Shown: positions 38,103 to 45,998 of the stretch, in pieces
Layout of the letters: every line of letters begins with the position of its first letter
Position numbering within the stretch: the stretch's first letter is position 1
DNA from: an uncultured Bacteroidales bacterium
Lineage (GTDB): Bacteria; Bacteroidota; Bacteroidia; Bacteroidales; WCHB1-69
DNA: 64,000 bases
Direction: 5' to 3'
NCBI GenBank assembly: GCA_947169105.1
Contig: CAMVOL010000010.1
Span: 1-64,000, forward strand
Translations under genes and position numbers: made by a program
The notes under the pieces: generated by a model
The model's input: the letters and a program-made list of their open reading frames with translations, nothing else
Database searches by the model: none
Told to the model about the DNA's origin: nothing

Positions 38103-38992
38103 AGAAAATCTCTTTTCTGCTTTTTCTAACCCTTCTTATTGGCAATCAATCGTTTGCACAAAAAGATAGTACCAATTTCATACGGGAGGATTACGAAATT
38201 CCCGCCCATAACCTGTACGTACAGGATTGGAGTGCGGAGTTTGTGGTGGGACGGGAGCTTCCTCTGCCCTTTGGCTACAATAATGACCTGAAAATCATAC
38301 TGGTGGACGGAGCCAACACACCTTTTGTAATGCCTTGCGAACCGGAAAAGGTGCTGTCGAAATACGGTCCGCGTAACAAGCAGATGCACACCGGCATTGA
38401 CCTGAAACTGGCGTTGGGGGCACCTGTCCGCTGCTGCTTTGACGGGGTGGTGCGCTTGGTCAAGAATTCGCCGAGTTACGGAAAGGTGGTGGTGGTTCGC
38501 CACTACAACGGGCTGGAGACCCTTTACGCCCACTTGGATTCCATCTGTGTCGGACGGGACGAAATCGTCAAATCGGGACAACTGGTGGGTTTGGCGGGAC
38601 GTACCGGCCGCGCCTCCACCGAGCACCTGCATTTCGAGACACGCTTCCTTTACACCCACTTCGACCCCTCCAAGATGATCGACTTTGACGAGGAGGAGCT
38701 GGTCAGCAATATCCTTGTACTCAGCAAGTCGGACCTCCGTGTGGAGGAGGAATACCCCGAAGAGAATGCCGTGACGCCCGAACCCGTGCCAGAAGTCAAT
38801 AAACCGCAGGCTCCGGCTGCGCCAACGAAGCCAGCAGCCCCGACCAACGGCGACTATCACATTGTGAAACAAGGGGATACCTTATACCGAATCGCCCTCA
38901 ACAACCACACGACGGTGGAGAAACTCTGCCGTTTGAACAACATCGACGAGAACGCCACGCTGCAATTAGGGCAGAAGATAAGGGTACGATAA
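38099..38992 (+). CDS. M23 (LytM) family metallopeptidase with C-terminal LysM domain
   Basis: [48 protein letters not shown]. Confidence 0.93.
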   Translation: MKKISFLLFLTLLIGNQSFAQKDSTNFIREDYEIPAHNLYVQDWSAEFVVGRELPLPFGYNNDLKIILVDGANTPFVMPCEPEKVLSKYGPRNKQMHTGIDLKLALGAPVRCCFDGVVRLVKNSPSYGKVVVVRHYNGLETLYAHLDSICVGRDEIVKSGQLVGLAGRTGRASTEHLHFETRFLYTHFDPSKMIDFDEEELVSNILVLSKSDLRVEEEYPEENAVTPEPVPEVNKPQAPAAPTKPAAPTNGDYHIVKQGDTLYRIALNNHTTVEKLCRLNNIDENATLQLGQKIRVR

Positions 38993-39049
38993 TTATCTAT
39001 GAAAAGAAAACAATACAAAAATCATCATTAGTCTAAAAATCAAACTATT

Positions 39050-39604
39050 ATGAAAAAAGTAGTATCCATTTTAGTGATTCTGTGCGGCCTCTTGGGCTTC
39101 ACCAACCACACAATCCATGCGCAGGCACCCTACCAGCACAGTATCGGTGTCACTGTCGGCAATTTTCAAGCTTTTTCCTACAAAACCTTTGTGCTCGACC
39201 ACTTTGCCATCCAAGTGGATCTCGGTACAAAAATCCTCTGCACCGATGGAGAAGACTTCAACGGTTTGGTCTCATTGGATTTGGAAGTGAATCCGAATTT
39301 TATGTATGAGGGCAATTTTACGGGCGGTTTGTATGGTTTTGCTGGCGGCGGTGTCAGTTTGGGCTACAGCTGGAGTATCTGGGATCATAGATATGTCGGT
39401 CGCCCTGACACTCACAATTGGGATGTGGGGAAATTCGGGATTAACGCCATACTGGGACTGGAGTACAAATTAAACATCCCTCTCACTTTGCAGTTTGACT
39501 TCCGTCCTGGATACGGCATGTGGTTTGCCGAAGGTTATCGCAGAAACAATGTCGTCAACTTCTTTGACTGGAGTGTGAATGCGGGTGTGAGATACACCTT
39601 CTAA
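39050..39604 (+). CDS. Hypothetical secreted/outer-membrane protein
   Basis: Signal peptide MKKVVSILVILCGLLGFTNHTIHAQ and strand-rich sequence ending SVNAGVRYTF. Confidence 0.6.
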   Translation: MKKVVSILVILCGLLGFTNHTIHAQAPYQHSIGVTVGNFQAFSYKTFVLDHFAIQVDLGTKILCTDGEDFNGLVSLDLEVNPNFMYEGNFTGGLYGFAGGGVSLGYSWSIWDHRYVGRPDTHNWDVGKFGINAILGLEYKLNIPLTLQFDFRPGYGMWFAEGYRRNNVVNFFDWSVNAGVRYTF

Positions 39605-39670
39605 ATCTAAAATATTGGGCAAAAGGAGGTTACCAAAATAGGTAGCTTTCTGAATTCTACTGAGAAAATG

Positions 39671-39698
39671 ATGGGGACAACAAGTGTGTTGTCCCCAT
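39671..39698. terminator. Strong hairpin between convergent genes
   Basis: ATGGGGACAACA-agtg-TGTTGTCCCCAT, perfect 12-bp stem; no clean T-tract. Confidence 0.6.
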
Positions 39699-39745
39699 CG
39701 CGGTAGTCGAAAGTTACAGAAGTTCTGCCATTTGGTATAATGAGC

Positions 39746-42025
39746 TTACTTGATATTCCAGAAATTCTTGTAAAACACGCCATACCACAAGCCGACTCCA
39801 CTGATCCGCAATGCGTGAACTTGAAATGCTCTGATGATAGTGGCAACAAGGGGGAGGCCCAATCGGGAGGACAATCTCTTCTCAAATGTTTGTGCTGCTT
39901 CTCCCTTTTCGTTTAAAATCTCAACAATTTCTTCTATGGACTTTGCAGACAGTTCCTCTGTGCGGTTTTGGATAGACTCATTAATGGCGGACATGGTGAG
40001 GAGCCGATTGTGCACACGGCGACTTGTCTTACCACCGGGACCCAATGCTGCTGTTACTGGTGTTCCCACGCAAATGCAGAGCGTTTCCTCTTTGATTTCG
40101 GGGATGTTTGCATCAAACAGTTCTTCAACCAGCTGATCGTGGTACTTTTTGTCAGTGATTTCCAGCCGTTCCACTACACTCCCTCTATCCTGGCCCAGAA
40201 AATAATTCTTCAATGCGGTTGTCCCGACTTTAAAACTATGACTGAACGTCTTTTTTTGATCTTGGAATAAAGTGACTTCAGTGGAGCCCCCTCCCATATC
40301 AATTAACAGTATATTGCGCACGTTTTTGATTTCACCACTATTATCCGCGCACAAATACCCCCAAAGCGTGCATTCTGCCTCCTGATTTTTAGACAATACA
40401 CATACCTCCAGACCTGTTTCCGATTTGATCAGATCCATGATTTCCTGCCGGTTTGTGGCATTGCGGTACGCAGCGGAAGCAACACAATGGACGACATCCA
40501 CCCCGTTATTTTTGACTTCGCGCGCCGCCCGTCTTATGGTAGGCATCACCTTTTTCTTGAAATAGGCCATATTCATCACATTGTCCTTGTCCAAGCCATT
40601 CCCTGTTTCCGTCTTTACTGCTTGCGGAATAAAGTGGTCAAAACTGAAACTTTTACGGATTGTCTCATTATCAACTTTGGGGATCAGCCATTTGACTGCT
40701 TTTGTAGATAACTCTATCACAGCTCTTTTGGGGTCTTCACGGTTGGGTGACAGCCAGTTTTCGCCAGTTGTGCTATCGCTCTCAATCACATCCACAGCAT
40801 TCAGATTGAGTGACTTGTTCTGGTAGCGGATATGGCTTCCGAATGTTTGCGGCTGAGAACATTGTTCCGAATTATCGTCAAGCTGTTCGGACAACGACTC
40901 GTCCTTGTCCATCCGTTCGTCATAAGAGTCCAGCTTCCGGGAAATTTTCTTGTTGTTTTTTTCTTGCTCATATTCTGAAAGCCACTCGAGGAATGAAGTG
41001 CCGATTTCATCGTCCGAAGCGTGGTATCTGTCAAAAAGCACGTCAAATTCAAAGCTTTTCAATGCCCGATTCTGTTTTGGCTTTTTCTTTAAAGTCGAGA
41101 CTCCCAACACAATCAGGTTCTTTGAACGGACAAGCCATATTCCATAAAACCTATATATGTCCGTATCAATAGACATATAGATTTTTTTCTCATCCTTACT
41201 TCTGCGAAAATTGCAAAAACGGGGTTTCGCAGAATTCATATTCGACCAATATTCATCTCCAATTTTTGTCAAATTTGCACGGATATATCCGATGTGATCG
41301 GCAAAGCAGATCCGTTTCGCAAAATTGACGACCTCGTTCCAAGTGGGCCTTCTGGCCGGATCTTCTGCCAACAACCTTTCCCGAAGATAGCACTGGTCGC
41401 TCTCCGACAAAGTATATATTGTCGAGGATTCAAACACCCATTCTATGATTTTGCCAAAAGAATAGATATCTGCTTGATAGGGGAAGCCCCCTTTAACTTT
41501 TGCAAATTTCTCGGGTGCGGCAAATTCCGGGTCAAAAGGAGACAAGCTGTCTCCCTTTCCGAGCGTTTTTGCGATGTCTGCCAGCCCGAAATTCATCAGA
41601 TGAAATCCATAGTAGCTGTCAATCAGAATGTTGTCAGGGGTCAGATTGCCATGCGATATGACATTTTTCGTATGCAAGGCACACAGGCAGTCGGCTACAG
41701 CAACCAGCCCCGATAATAATATGTTGTGGTTGTCAGAGCCATAGTCCTTCAAGGTATAATGTCCGATATACTCGTACACAATTGCGTAGGTGTCTTCCTC
41801 CTCATCATATCCATACTGCACAATTTGGGGGAGCAACGGATGAACCGCCTTTTGCAGATGCCGGAGCTTGTCCGACAAGATTTTCGATTTCTGTGAATCC
41901 TTTGGGATATCCAAGATCCACTTTGCCAGGAAGAGAGTCCCGTCCTCGTCTTTTACAACTCCAGTTTGGAAATAATCATTTTTGGTGATTTCGCTTTTGT
42001 CGTATTGAAATTTATTGAACAACAT
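39746..42025 (-). CDS. Hanks-type pseudokinase fused to a Ppx/GppA-like phosphatase domain
   Basis: Kinase-fold motifs LFLAKWIL, HGNLTPDNILI, NFGLAD, FAAPEKF, QADIYSFGKI; C-terminal ASAAYRNATNRQEIMDLIKSETGLEVCVLSKNQEAECTLWGYL and NILLIDMGGGSTEVTLF. Confidence 0.85.
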   Translation of the reverse strand: MLFNKFQYDKSEITKNDYFQTGVVKDEDGTLFLAKWILDIPKDSQKSKILSDKLRHLQKAVHPLLPQIVQYGYDEEEDTYAIVYEYIGHYTLKDYGSDNHNILLSGLVAVADCLCALHTKNVISHGNLTPDNILIDSYYGFHLMNFGLADIAKTLGKGDSLSPFDPEFAAPEKFAKVKGGFPYQADIYSFGKIIEWVFESSTIYTLSESDQCYLRERLLAEDPARRPTWNEVVNFAKRICFADHIGYIRANLTKIGDEYWSNMNSAKPRFCNFRRSKDEKKIYMSIDTDIYRFYGIWLVRSKNLIVLGVSTLKKKPKQNRALKSFEFDVLFDRYHASDDEIGTSFLEWLSEYEQEKNNKKISRKLDSYDERMDKDESLSEQLDDNSEQCSQPQTFGSHIRYQNKSLNLNAVDVIESDSTTGENWLSPNREDPKRAVIELSTKAVKWLIPKVDNETIRKSFSFDHFIPQAVKTETGNGLDKDNVMNMAYFKKKVMPTIRRAAREVKNNGVDVVHCVASAAYRNATNRQEIMDLIKSETGLEVCVLSKNQEAECTLWGYLCADNSGEIKNVRNILLIDMGGGSTEVTLFQDQKKTFSHSFKVGTTALKNYFLGQDRGSVVERLEITDKKYHDQLVEELFDANIPEIKEETLCICVGTPVTAALGPGGKTSRRVHNRLLTMSAINESIQNRTEELSAKSIEEIVEILNEKGEAAQTFEKRLSSRLGLPLVATIIRAFQVHALRISGVGLWYGVFYKNFWNIK

Positions 42026-42082
42026 GGCTTTTAATTTTTAGGGTTAATAAAAAATTGGGGTAATAGAAAATTTTTGTTTGTG

Positions 42083-42111
42083 AAAGGTAGGAGGAGTTTC
42101 CCCCTACCTTT
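42083..42111. promoter_or_regulatory. Hairpin between the 32-aa ORF and the pseudokinase gene
   Basis: AAAGGTAGG-aggagtttcccc-CCTACCTTT. Confidence 0.6.
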
Positions 42112-42122
42112 GGATTAGAGTG

Positions 42123-42221
42123 TTACCTCTTGGGCGGGTTGTTGGTTCGGCCGCCTCCTGACGGATGGTTTGTGCCGTTTTTGGTGGGCCAACCTCCTTT
42201 CCCTTTTGATTTCGTTACCAT
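42123..42221 (-). CDS. Small ORF (32 aa) MVTKSKGKGGWPTKNGTNHPSGGGRTNNPPKR
   Basis: ATG at 42221, TAA at 42123-42125; perfect Shine-Dalgarno AAAGGAGGT 8 nt upstream; 60 nt downstream of a -7 promoter element. Not in the supplied ORF track, whose shortest entries are about 60 aa. Confidence 0.6.
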   Translation of the reverse strand: MVTKSKGKGGWPTKNGTNHPSGGGRTNNPPKR

Positions 42222-42281
42222 AAAAAATACCTCCTTTCAATTGGTGTTTTTTTTGTTTTTTTTCTTTCATTGTTTATGCAG

Positions 42282-42289
42282 CAAAAATA
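42282..42289 (-). promoter_or_regulatory. -7 element TATTTTTG for the small ORF / pseudokinase unit
   Basis: Forward CAAAAATA; no TTTG at the expected -33 position. Confidence 0.6.
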
Positions 42290-42316
42290 TAGGGGGCCAT
42301 CAGCTTTACATAATTT

Positions 42317-42430
42317 TGCCAATGAACAGTTGAAAAAAGCAATGAAAGGGGTAAAATGTGCAATGAGAGCCCTGCCCGTTTTACAACAAGACCGCTCAAA
42401 CAAGGAAGTCGGCACAATATTGCCAATGAA
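42317..42430. repeat. Phased GC(C)AATGA direct repeats (candidate regulator binding sites)
   Basis: AATGA cores at about 42321, 42341, 42362 and 42425 (spacings 20, 21, 63 = 3x21). Confidence 0.55.
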
Positions 42431-42438
42431 ATAAAACA

Positions 42439-42474
42439 GAAACGGCATCCGTTTCGTGCCACGGATGCCGTTTC
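42439..42474 (-). terminator. Terminator hairpin downstream of the LytTR regulator
   Basis: GAAACGGCATCCG-tttcgtgcca-CGGATGCCGTTTC, 13-bp perfect stem; on the minus strand followed by TGTTTTATTTC. Confidence 0.75.
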
Positions 42475-42509
42475 TATATTGTTTTCGGAAAAAATTTGAA
42501 AAAAAGGCG

Positions 42510-43265
42510 CTATTTCAGATTTTTCCTATAATTTTCAGACACAGGAATGGACTTCTGGAAGTCGCGTTTTAACTGACCTCTTTCATCCTTGAGACAGCCA
42601 CGCACGACCACCTCATCCTTTGACTCCGAAACGATGCGGTTCTTATTGACCATATAGGATTTATGAACACGTCTGAACAGGTTGTTGTATTGTACGTTCC
42701 ATCCCTCGATATCGGCAAAAGGAGTACGCGGGAGGGTAATGGGTTCATCCTCTGTAAAATAAATCATTTTGTCATTGCCCACATCCTTCTCTGCACTAAT
42801 CAGTACGATATTATTGACATTGATGGTTTTATGTAAGCCATCGGCTGTCTTTACTTTCATTTCCCCATTGCCCTTTTTCAACCGGGAGACATTTTCGCAA
42901 AAACGGAGAATCATCTTCCTGAATTTTTCCGGATCTGTCACCAACTCCTTGGGCATCGGTTGCGAGATTCCCGTCTTTTCTTCGAGCTCCACTATCTTAT
43001 TTAAATGTTTATCCGCAAAACTGCTGGTGAAAAGCACGGGCTTGCAAACCTCTTCTGCAATCAGCAACCCCGCCTTTGGAGAATCCATCTCAATATCCAA
43101 AATCAGGGCATCAATGTTCCGATCCTTCTCATACTGGTCAAAGAAATTATCATACGATGTGGCAGTGAACGCCACCTCTACGCAAGGTATTTCCTGTAAT
43201 AACTGACTAAATCTGTTCAATATCCGCAGGGTGTCGTCCGCAAGGGCAATACGTATCTTATTCAT
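42510..43265 (-). CDS. LytTR-type response regulator (REC + LytTR)
   Basis: IRIALADDTLRILNRFSQLL..IDALILDIEM; LytTR FRRVHKSYMVNKNRIV. Confidence 0.9.
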   Translation of the reverse strand: MNKIRIALADDTLRILNRFSQLLQEIPCVEVAFTATSYDNFFDQYEKDRNIDALILDIEMDSPKAGLLIAEEVCKPVLFTSSFADKHLNKIVELEEKTGISQPMPKELVTDPEKFRKMILRFCENVSRLKKGNGEMKVKTADGLHKTINVNNIVLISAEKDVGNDKMIYFTEDEPITLPRTPFADIEGWNVQYNNLFRRVHKSYMVNKNRIVSESKDEVVVRGCLKDERGQLKRDFQKSIPVSENYRKNLK

Positions 43266-44247
43266 TGTCTATGAACTTTATTCGTAATATGGAATTGTAA
43301 TAAGGTTCAGTAATTTCGGATTTCAAGTCGTACTTAAACCCGCTTGCCCGTAAGCGATATTTCAGGTTTTCAAGCCCTTTCCCATGTTCTGAATTATCTA
43401 CTACAGTCTTTTTCGCCAACTTGTTTGTCATAGCAAACACAAGTTCATCATTCTGGAGTGAGATGTCAATTTTCAAGAAATCCGAAACACTCTTGTCTCC
43501 ATAACGGATAGCGTTTTCGAGCAAGTTAAGTGTAATTCCCGTCGGTAATGCGGGAGCATAATAATAATAGTTGCTCTGATCAATATTTTCCTCATTTATC
43601 AAATAATGATCCTGTGGCACACTATAGGCTTTCAGGAATTTTTTGAGCAACTCAATCTCCTGCCATAACGGGATTTGGGGATGATAAATCAGGTCTTCCA
43701 AAACATCGAAATAGCAACTCAGTTCATTTTCTATCTCTTCAATCTCTTCGGATGCATCACCGCTTACACTCAACGAGATATCATTTCGTATCTCATTTAA
43801 ATGCAGTTGTTTGTCAATCAAAAAATTGCGGATATTATGCCGCAAAAAATGCTGGTCGGCAGTAGTGGTTATAAGGACTGCATCCTCTTGCACAACTTTT
43901 TCAAGAACCGCCTTAATCTGTTCAAGTTCCGCATTCCGCGAGGAACTCAAGGCCGTCTGCTCCAAATACTGGTCAAGCAGCTTTCGTGCGTGCATATTCA
44001 TTTCCTTGCTTTTCGCCAATTCCACAACAAGATACTCATTTTCCTTCTGCAACTTACTGATAATCCCCATCTTGTCGTTATTTGCACTATCCAGATCCAA
44101 AAGTAAAGGATCTTTTTTTTGTTCTTCATTCGGGGAATGCTCGTTCTCCGGATGTTCTGGGGATTCATTGTCTTCATCCTTACCAAAAAGCCATCCGATT
44201 AAACTGAATAACAAGAAAACTCCTACAATAATAAGAAATGTAATCAT
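43258..44247 (-). CDS. LytS-like sensor histidine kinase with one N-terminal TM and coiled coil
   Basis: ITFLIIVGVFLLFSLIGWLFG; QHFLRHNIRNFL; ITLNLLENAIRYGD; HGKGLENLKYRLR. Overlaps the regulator by 8 bp. Confidence 0.8.
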   Translation of the reverse strand: MITFLIIVGVFLLFSLIGWLFGKDEDNESPEHPENEHSPNEEQKKDPLLLDLDSANNDKMGIISKLQKENEYLVVELAKSKEMNMHARKLLDQYLEQTALSSSRNAELEQIKAVLEKVVQEDAVLITTTADQHFLRHNIRNFLIDKQLHLNEIRNDISLSVSGDASEEIEEIENELSCYFDVLEDLIYHPQIPLWQEIELLKKFLKAYSVPQDHYLINEENIDQSNYYYYAPALPTGITLNLLENAIRYGDKSVSDFLKIDISLQNDELVFAMTNKLAKKTVVDNSEHGKGLENLKYRLRASGFKYDLKSEITEPYYNSILRIKFIDNE

Positions 44248-44286
44248 CTTTTACAGAAAATTGAAGAGAGTATACAACGTCCAATA

Positions 44287-45981
44287 CTATCCCAGCTGTT
44301 TGTCAACTAGTTTGATCAGGCGGCTCTTGATACGGTTGGCACGAACCACATAGTCGTGGGCTTCGGCCACAATCTTGTTGGCAAACTCCTTGTCGTCCAG
44401 GGAGGAAGCGTTGATCTTCACATTGAGGTACGCGCCCGTGACGGCCGCTTCGGCACAAAGCACACCCACCGCGCCGTCGGTGACGGAGTTGGGATTGCCC
44501 TTCTTGATCATCAGCTCGCAGATTTCAAACACCTCGAAGGAACGCTGCACCGTGCGGAACGGCACCTCCGTAGCATACTTGGTGGCCTCCTGGATGGCCC
44601 GCTTGCGGGCGGCTTTCTCTTCGTCCGTACCCTTCGGCAAACCAAAGGCGTTCATGATCTTGTTGAAGGCGTTGGTGTCTTCGTCCACCAAGTGGATGAG
44701 CTCGTCTTTCAGACGTTGGCCCTTTTCGGCCACATCGGAGAAGTAGCGCCACTTGGCATCCCAGCCGGGTTTATGGGAGGAGAGGTTGGCGACCATCGTG
44801 CCGAGGGCGGCACCGAGCGAACCCATATAGGCAGCGATGGAACCGCCGCCAGGAGCCGGGCTTTCCGAAGCCGTCTCGTTGGCAAAGCCCTCACAGGTCA
44901 TATCGACCAGACGGTTTGCGGTCTTGTCGGCAATCATGTATTCAATGACTTTTTCCTCCGGATTGAACGGTTTGAGGTCGTCCAAGCCCATCGACTTGAT
45001 GGCGATCTTCATTTTTTCGGCCTCGTCGATACCGAGGGAGCGCTGCTGCTTGGCGAGGTAGTAGTCGGCGGCGTCGATGAGGACGGATTTCGGCACGAGG
45101 CCGACGATTTCGGTGCCGGTGACGCGGATGCCGCGGGCGGCGGCCTTCTTGCACACCTCCTCGAAAGCGACGTGCAGCGGAGTCTCACGGATGCTGGTGA
45201 TGTTCATCGAAACCTGTGCGATGCCGTACTCCTTGATGAACCAGCCGATGGCCTTCGTCCCCTTCAGGGTTCCGGGAATCATCACAGGATTGCCGTTGGC
45301 ATCCTTGACAATCTTGCCAGTGATGGGGTTGCCTTCGCGCTTCGGACGGCCCTTCTCGCGCACGTCGAAAGCGATGGCGTTGGCACGGCGGGTGGAAGTG
45401 GTATTGAGATTGTAGTTCACAGCGATGAGGAAGTCGCGGGCACCGATGGCACTGGCACCGCTCTTGGCCACACTTTCTGTGAACTTGTTGGGACCGAAGT
45501 CGGGCTTCCACTCCTTGGTGACGATACGCTCCTTCAGGGCTTCGTACTCACCCTGACGGCAGTTGGCAAGGTTGCGACGTTCCGGCTTGAAAGCAGAATT
45601 TTCGTAGCAGAAGACGGGAATGGAGAGTTCCTTGCCGACACGTTCCGCCAGCTTGCGGGCGTATTCAGCCGTCTCTTCCATCGTGATACCGGCGACGGGC
45701 ACGAGGGGGCACACGTCGGTGGCGCCGAAACGCGGGTGGTCGCCGTGGTGGTTGCGCATGTCGATGAGCTCCTGCGCCTTGCGGATGCCGCGGAAGGCGG
45801 CTTCCAGCACGTCGGCCGGCTCGCCCACGAAGGTGACGACCGTACGGTTGGTGGAGGCACCCGGATCCACATCCAGCAGCTTGATGCCCTCAACGGCTTC
45901 TATCTCGTTCGTGATTTGTTTGATGACTTCGAGGTTCCGCCCCTCGCTAAAATTCGGTACACATTCGATTAACTGTTTCAT
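44287..45981 (-). CDS. ftcD: Bifunctional glutamate formimidoyltransferase / formimidoyltetrahydrofolate cyclodeaminase
   Basis: LIECVPNFSEGRNLEVI..HHGDHPRFGATDVCPLVPV; cyclodeaminase SESPAPGGGSIAAYMGSLGAALGTMVANL. Confidence 0.97.
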   Translation of the reverse strand: MKQLIECVPNFSEGRNLEVIKQITNEIEAVEGIKLLDVDPGASTNRTVVTFVGEPADVLEAAFRGIRKAQELIDMRNHHGDHPRFGATDVCPLVPVAGITMEETAEYARKLAERVGKELSIPVFCYENSAFKPERRNLANCRQGEYEALKERIVTKEWKPDFGPNKFTESVAKSGASAIGARDFLIAVNYNLNTTSTRRANAIAFDVREKGRPKREGNPITGKIVKDANGNPVMIPGTLKGTKAIGWFIKEYGIAQVSMNITSIRETPLHVAFEEVCKKAAARGIRVTGTEIVGLVPKSVLIDAADYYLAKQQRSLGIDEAEKMKIAIKSMGLDDLKPFNPEEKVIEYMIADKTANRLVDMTCEGFANETASESPAPGGGSIAAYMGSLGAALGTMVANLSSHKPGWDAKWRYFSDVAEKGQRLKDELIHLVDEDTNAFNKIMNAFGLPKGTDEEKAARKRAIQEATKYATEVPFRTVQRSFEVFEICELMIKKGNPNSVTDGAVGVLCAEAAVTGAYLNVKINASSLDDKEFANKIVAEAHDYVVRANRIKSRLIKLVDKQLG

Positions 45982-45998
45982 TATGATAGTTTTATATA

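Noticed and set aside
42130-42333. Plus-strand 67-aa ORF MGGLLVRPPPDGWFVPF...
   Set aside because: Antisense of the small ORF with the perfect SD; contains a poly-Phe run and lacks its own promoter or SD.
44356-45972. 538-aa plus-strand ORF antisense to ftcD
   Set aside because: Mirror ORF opposite a canonical FtcD.
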